A stretch of 5,984 bases of DNA from Tannerella sp. (GTDB taxonomy: Bacteria; Bacteroidota; Bacteroidia; Bacteroidales; Tannerellaceae). The notes under the pieces were generated by a model. It worked only from the letters and a program-made list of their open reading frames with translations. It ran no database searches and was not told the DNA's origin. A program made the position numbers and the translations under genes. The stretch is from contig JAISTJ010000088.1 of assembly GCA_031272655.1 (NCBI GenBank), forward strand, positions 1 to 5,984, written 5' to 3'. Each line of letters opens with the position of its first letter. The stretch's first letter is position 1. Shown in pieces: positions 4,782-5,984 of this stretch.

Positions 4782-5966
4782 CTCTTTAGTGTCCGCAGCA
4801 ATCATAAACTCCTCATCCGTAGGCACAACCATAACGGTAACCTTACTGTCGGGCTTGCTGATAACGACCTCATGACCGCGTTCATTGCGGTTCTTGTCGG
4901 CGTCAAAGAGCAGCCCCATATACTCCATTCCGGTGCAGACCTCCTCGCGTGAAGTCCACTGGTTTTCACCAACTCCGCCGGTAAACACAAGAATATCAAC
5001 GCCTCCCATAGCCGCCGCGTAAGCGCCTATATATTTCTTTATCCGGTAGTTATACATCTTCAGGATAAGCGCCGCCCGCTTGTCGCCTGCAAGCATAGCG
5101 CCCTCAATATCACGCATATCGGACGACAGGTCGGTGAAGCCCGCCACGCCGCTTTTCTTGTTAAGCAAGTCGCTAAGCCCCTCAGTATCAAGGTTTTCCT
5201 TCTTCATAATAAACGGCAGTGCGCCCGGATCAATGTCGCCGCTACGTGTGCCCATTATCAACCCTTCGGTAGGCGTCATTCCCATTGATGTATCAACCGA
5301 ACGGCCGTTAAGAATCGCCGTAACAGAGCCGCCGTTGCCTACATGTGCAGTTATAATGCGCTGTTTATCAAACGGTACGCCAAGAATTTCACACGCGCGG
5401 TGCGATACATAGCGGTGGCTCGTGCCGTGAAAACCGTACCTGCGAACGCCATATTTCTCATAAATATGATAAGGCAGGGCGTAAAAATAGGCGTAATCCG
5501 GAATAGTCTGGTGGAAAGCCGTATCGAAAACCGCAACCTGCGGAGTTGTCGGCAACACTTTTGTTATTGCATTGATACCCTTTAGGTTAGCAGGATTATG
5601 CAACGGCGCAAACTCCGAACAAGCCGTTATCATATCAACAACTTCCTGCGTTATCAGCACGCTTGAAGCGAACTTCTCGCCACCGTGGACAACCCTGTGC
5701 CCGACGGCGTCAATCTCGGAGTAACTGCCGATACAACCGTATTTCGCATCAGTTAAAATGCTCAGTATGAACGATATGCCGTCCACATGATCCGGAATTT
5801 CCTTTTCAAGCGTTACTTTCTCGCCGTTTTTATCCGTAAATTTCAGGAACGCACCTTCCAGACCAACACGTTCGATACCTCCCTGCGCCATCACCGAGCC
5901 GGTAGTCATATCAAACAGTTTATACTTAATAGAACTGCTCCCGCTGTTCAAAACCAAAATCCTCAT
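4761..5966 (-). CDS. ackA: Acetate kinase
   Basis: The 401-residue protein interconverts acetate + ATP and acetyl phosphate + ADP in the cytosol. With phosphotransacetylase it yields ATP from acetyl-CoA during fermentation. It opens with the family signature MRILVLNSGSSSIKYKLF (Asn7, Ser10, Ser12, Lys14). It then shows GHRVVHGGE with Arg91, DTAFHQTIP with Asp148, YGFHGTSHRYV with His180, HVGNGGS (208-214), the adenosine-region TPTEGLIMGTRSGD with Arg241, FTGGVGEN (328-335), and VPTDEE with the Mg-binding Glu385. All expected catalytic residues are present and the length is normal. Only about 18 bases upstream are visible, beginning with an AATTCTT heptamer, so its promoter or a pta partner would lie off the right edge. 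The C-terminal LRIEN comes from the heptamer tract and is probably a neutral tail. It converges with ychF across a 127-bp spacer. Confidence 0.98.
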   Translation of the reverse strand: MRILVLNSGSSSIKYKLFDMTTGSVMAQGGIERVGLEGAFLKFTDKNGEKVTLEKEIPDHVDGISFILSILTDAKYGCIGSYSEIDAVGHRVVHGGEKFASSVLITQEVVDMITACSEFAPLHNPANLKGINAITKVLPTTPQVAVFDTAFHQTIPDYAYFYALPYHIYEKYGVRRYGFHGTSHRYVSHRACEILGVPFDKQRIITAHVGNGGSVTAILNGRSVDTSMGMTPTEGLIMGTRSGDIDPGALPFIMKKENLDTEGLSDLLNKKSGVAGFTDLSSDMRDIEGAMLAGDKRAALILKMYNYRIKKYIGAYAAAMGGVDILVFTGGVGENQWTSREEVCTGMEYMGLLFDADKNRNERGHEVVISKPDSKVTVMVVPTDEEFMIAADTKEELRIEN

Positions 5967-5973
5967 TTCAAAA

Positions 5974-5984
5974 AATTCTTAATT
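5974..5984. repeat. Start of a further AATTCTT heptamer tract upstream of ackA
   Basis: AATTCTTAATT begins 7 bases upstream of the ackA ATG and is cut by the window end. By analogy with the other two tracts, which abut 3' ends of genes, it may mark the end of the next gene upstream. That is inference. Confidence 0.5.

Overview
The window looks like chromosomal DNA from a Bacteroidota (probably Bacteroidales) bacterium. Four promoter-like sites fit the phylum's sigma consensus (-33 TTTG/ATTG, 20-bp spacer, -7 TAnnTTTG). Start codons lie in A/T-rich leaders without a clear Shine-Dalgarno, and the left gene is a periplasmic-TPR sensor kinase of a kind common in that phylum. I cannot name the genus from sequence alone.

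Layout, left to right. Positions 1-1685 (minus) hold most of a TPR sensor histidine kinase whose 3' end, with the rest of its ATP-binding domain, lies beyond the left edge. Positions 1686-2205 are a 520-bp gene-free stretch. It contains a strongly structured kinase leader, two copies of a promoter-bearing repeat exactly 183 bp apart with hairpins between them, and degenerate dispersed-repeat-like sequence. Positions 2206-3420 (minus) encode a PLP-dependent Cys/Met-metabolism enzyme. Positions 3421-3529 are a compact divergent promoter region. Positions 3530-4633 (plus) encode the YchF/OLA1 ATPase. Positions 4634-4760 are a convergent spacer with a hairpin, two perfect 30-bp direct repeats and a heptamer tract. 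Positions 4761-5966 (minus) encode acetate kinase, whose stop codon lies inside the heptamer tract. The last 18 bases begin another heptamer tract upstream of ackA.

Functionally the genes are unrelated housekeeping and accessory functions: signal sensing, sulfur amino-acid metabolism, a ribosome-associated ATPase, and acetate/ATP production. No operon is visible apart from a possible pta-ackA pairing off the right edge. The three complete genes look intact.

I found no defence system, mobile element with a transposase, CRISPR array or RNA gene. The part most worth following up is 1686-2006. There the promoter boxes and their 20-bp spacing are conserved between two repeat copies while the spacer sequence has diverged, and the kinase leader can fold into a nested stem. 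The paired -33 boxes only 6 bp apart between the PLP-enzyme gene and ychF, and the AATTCTY heptamers abutting gene ends, are secondary points of interest.
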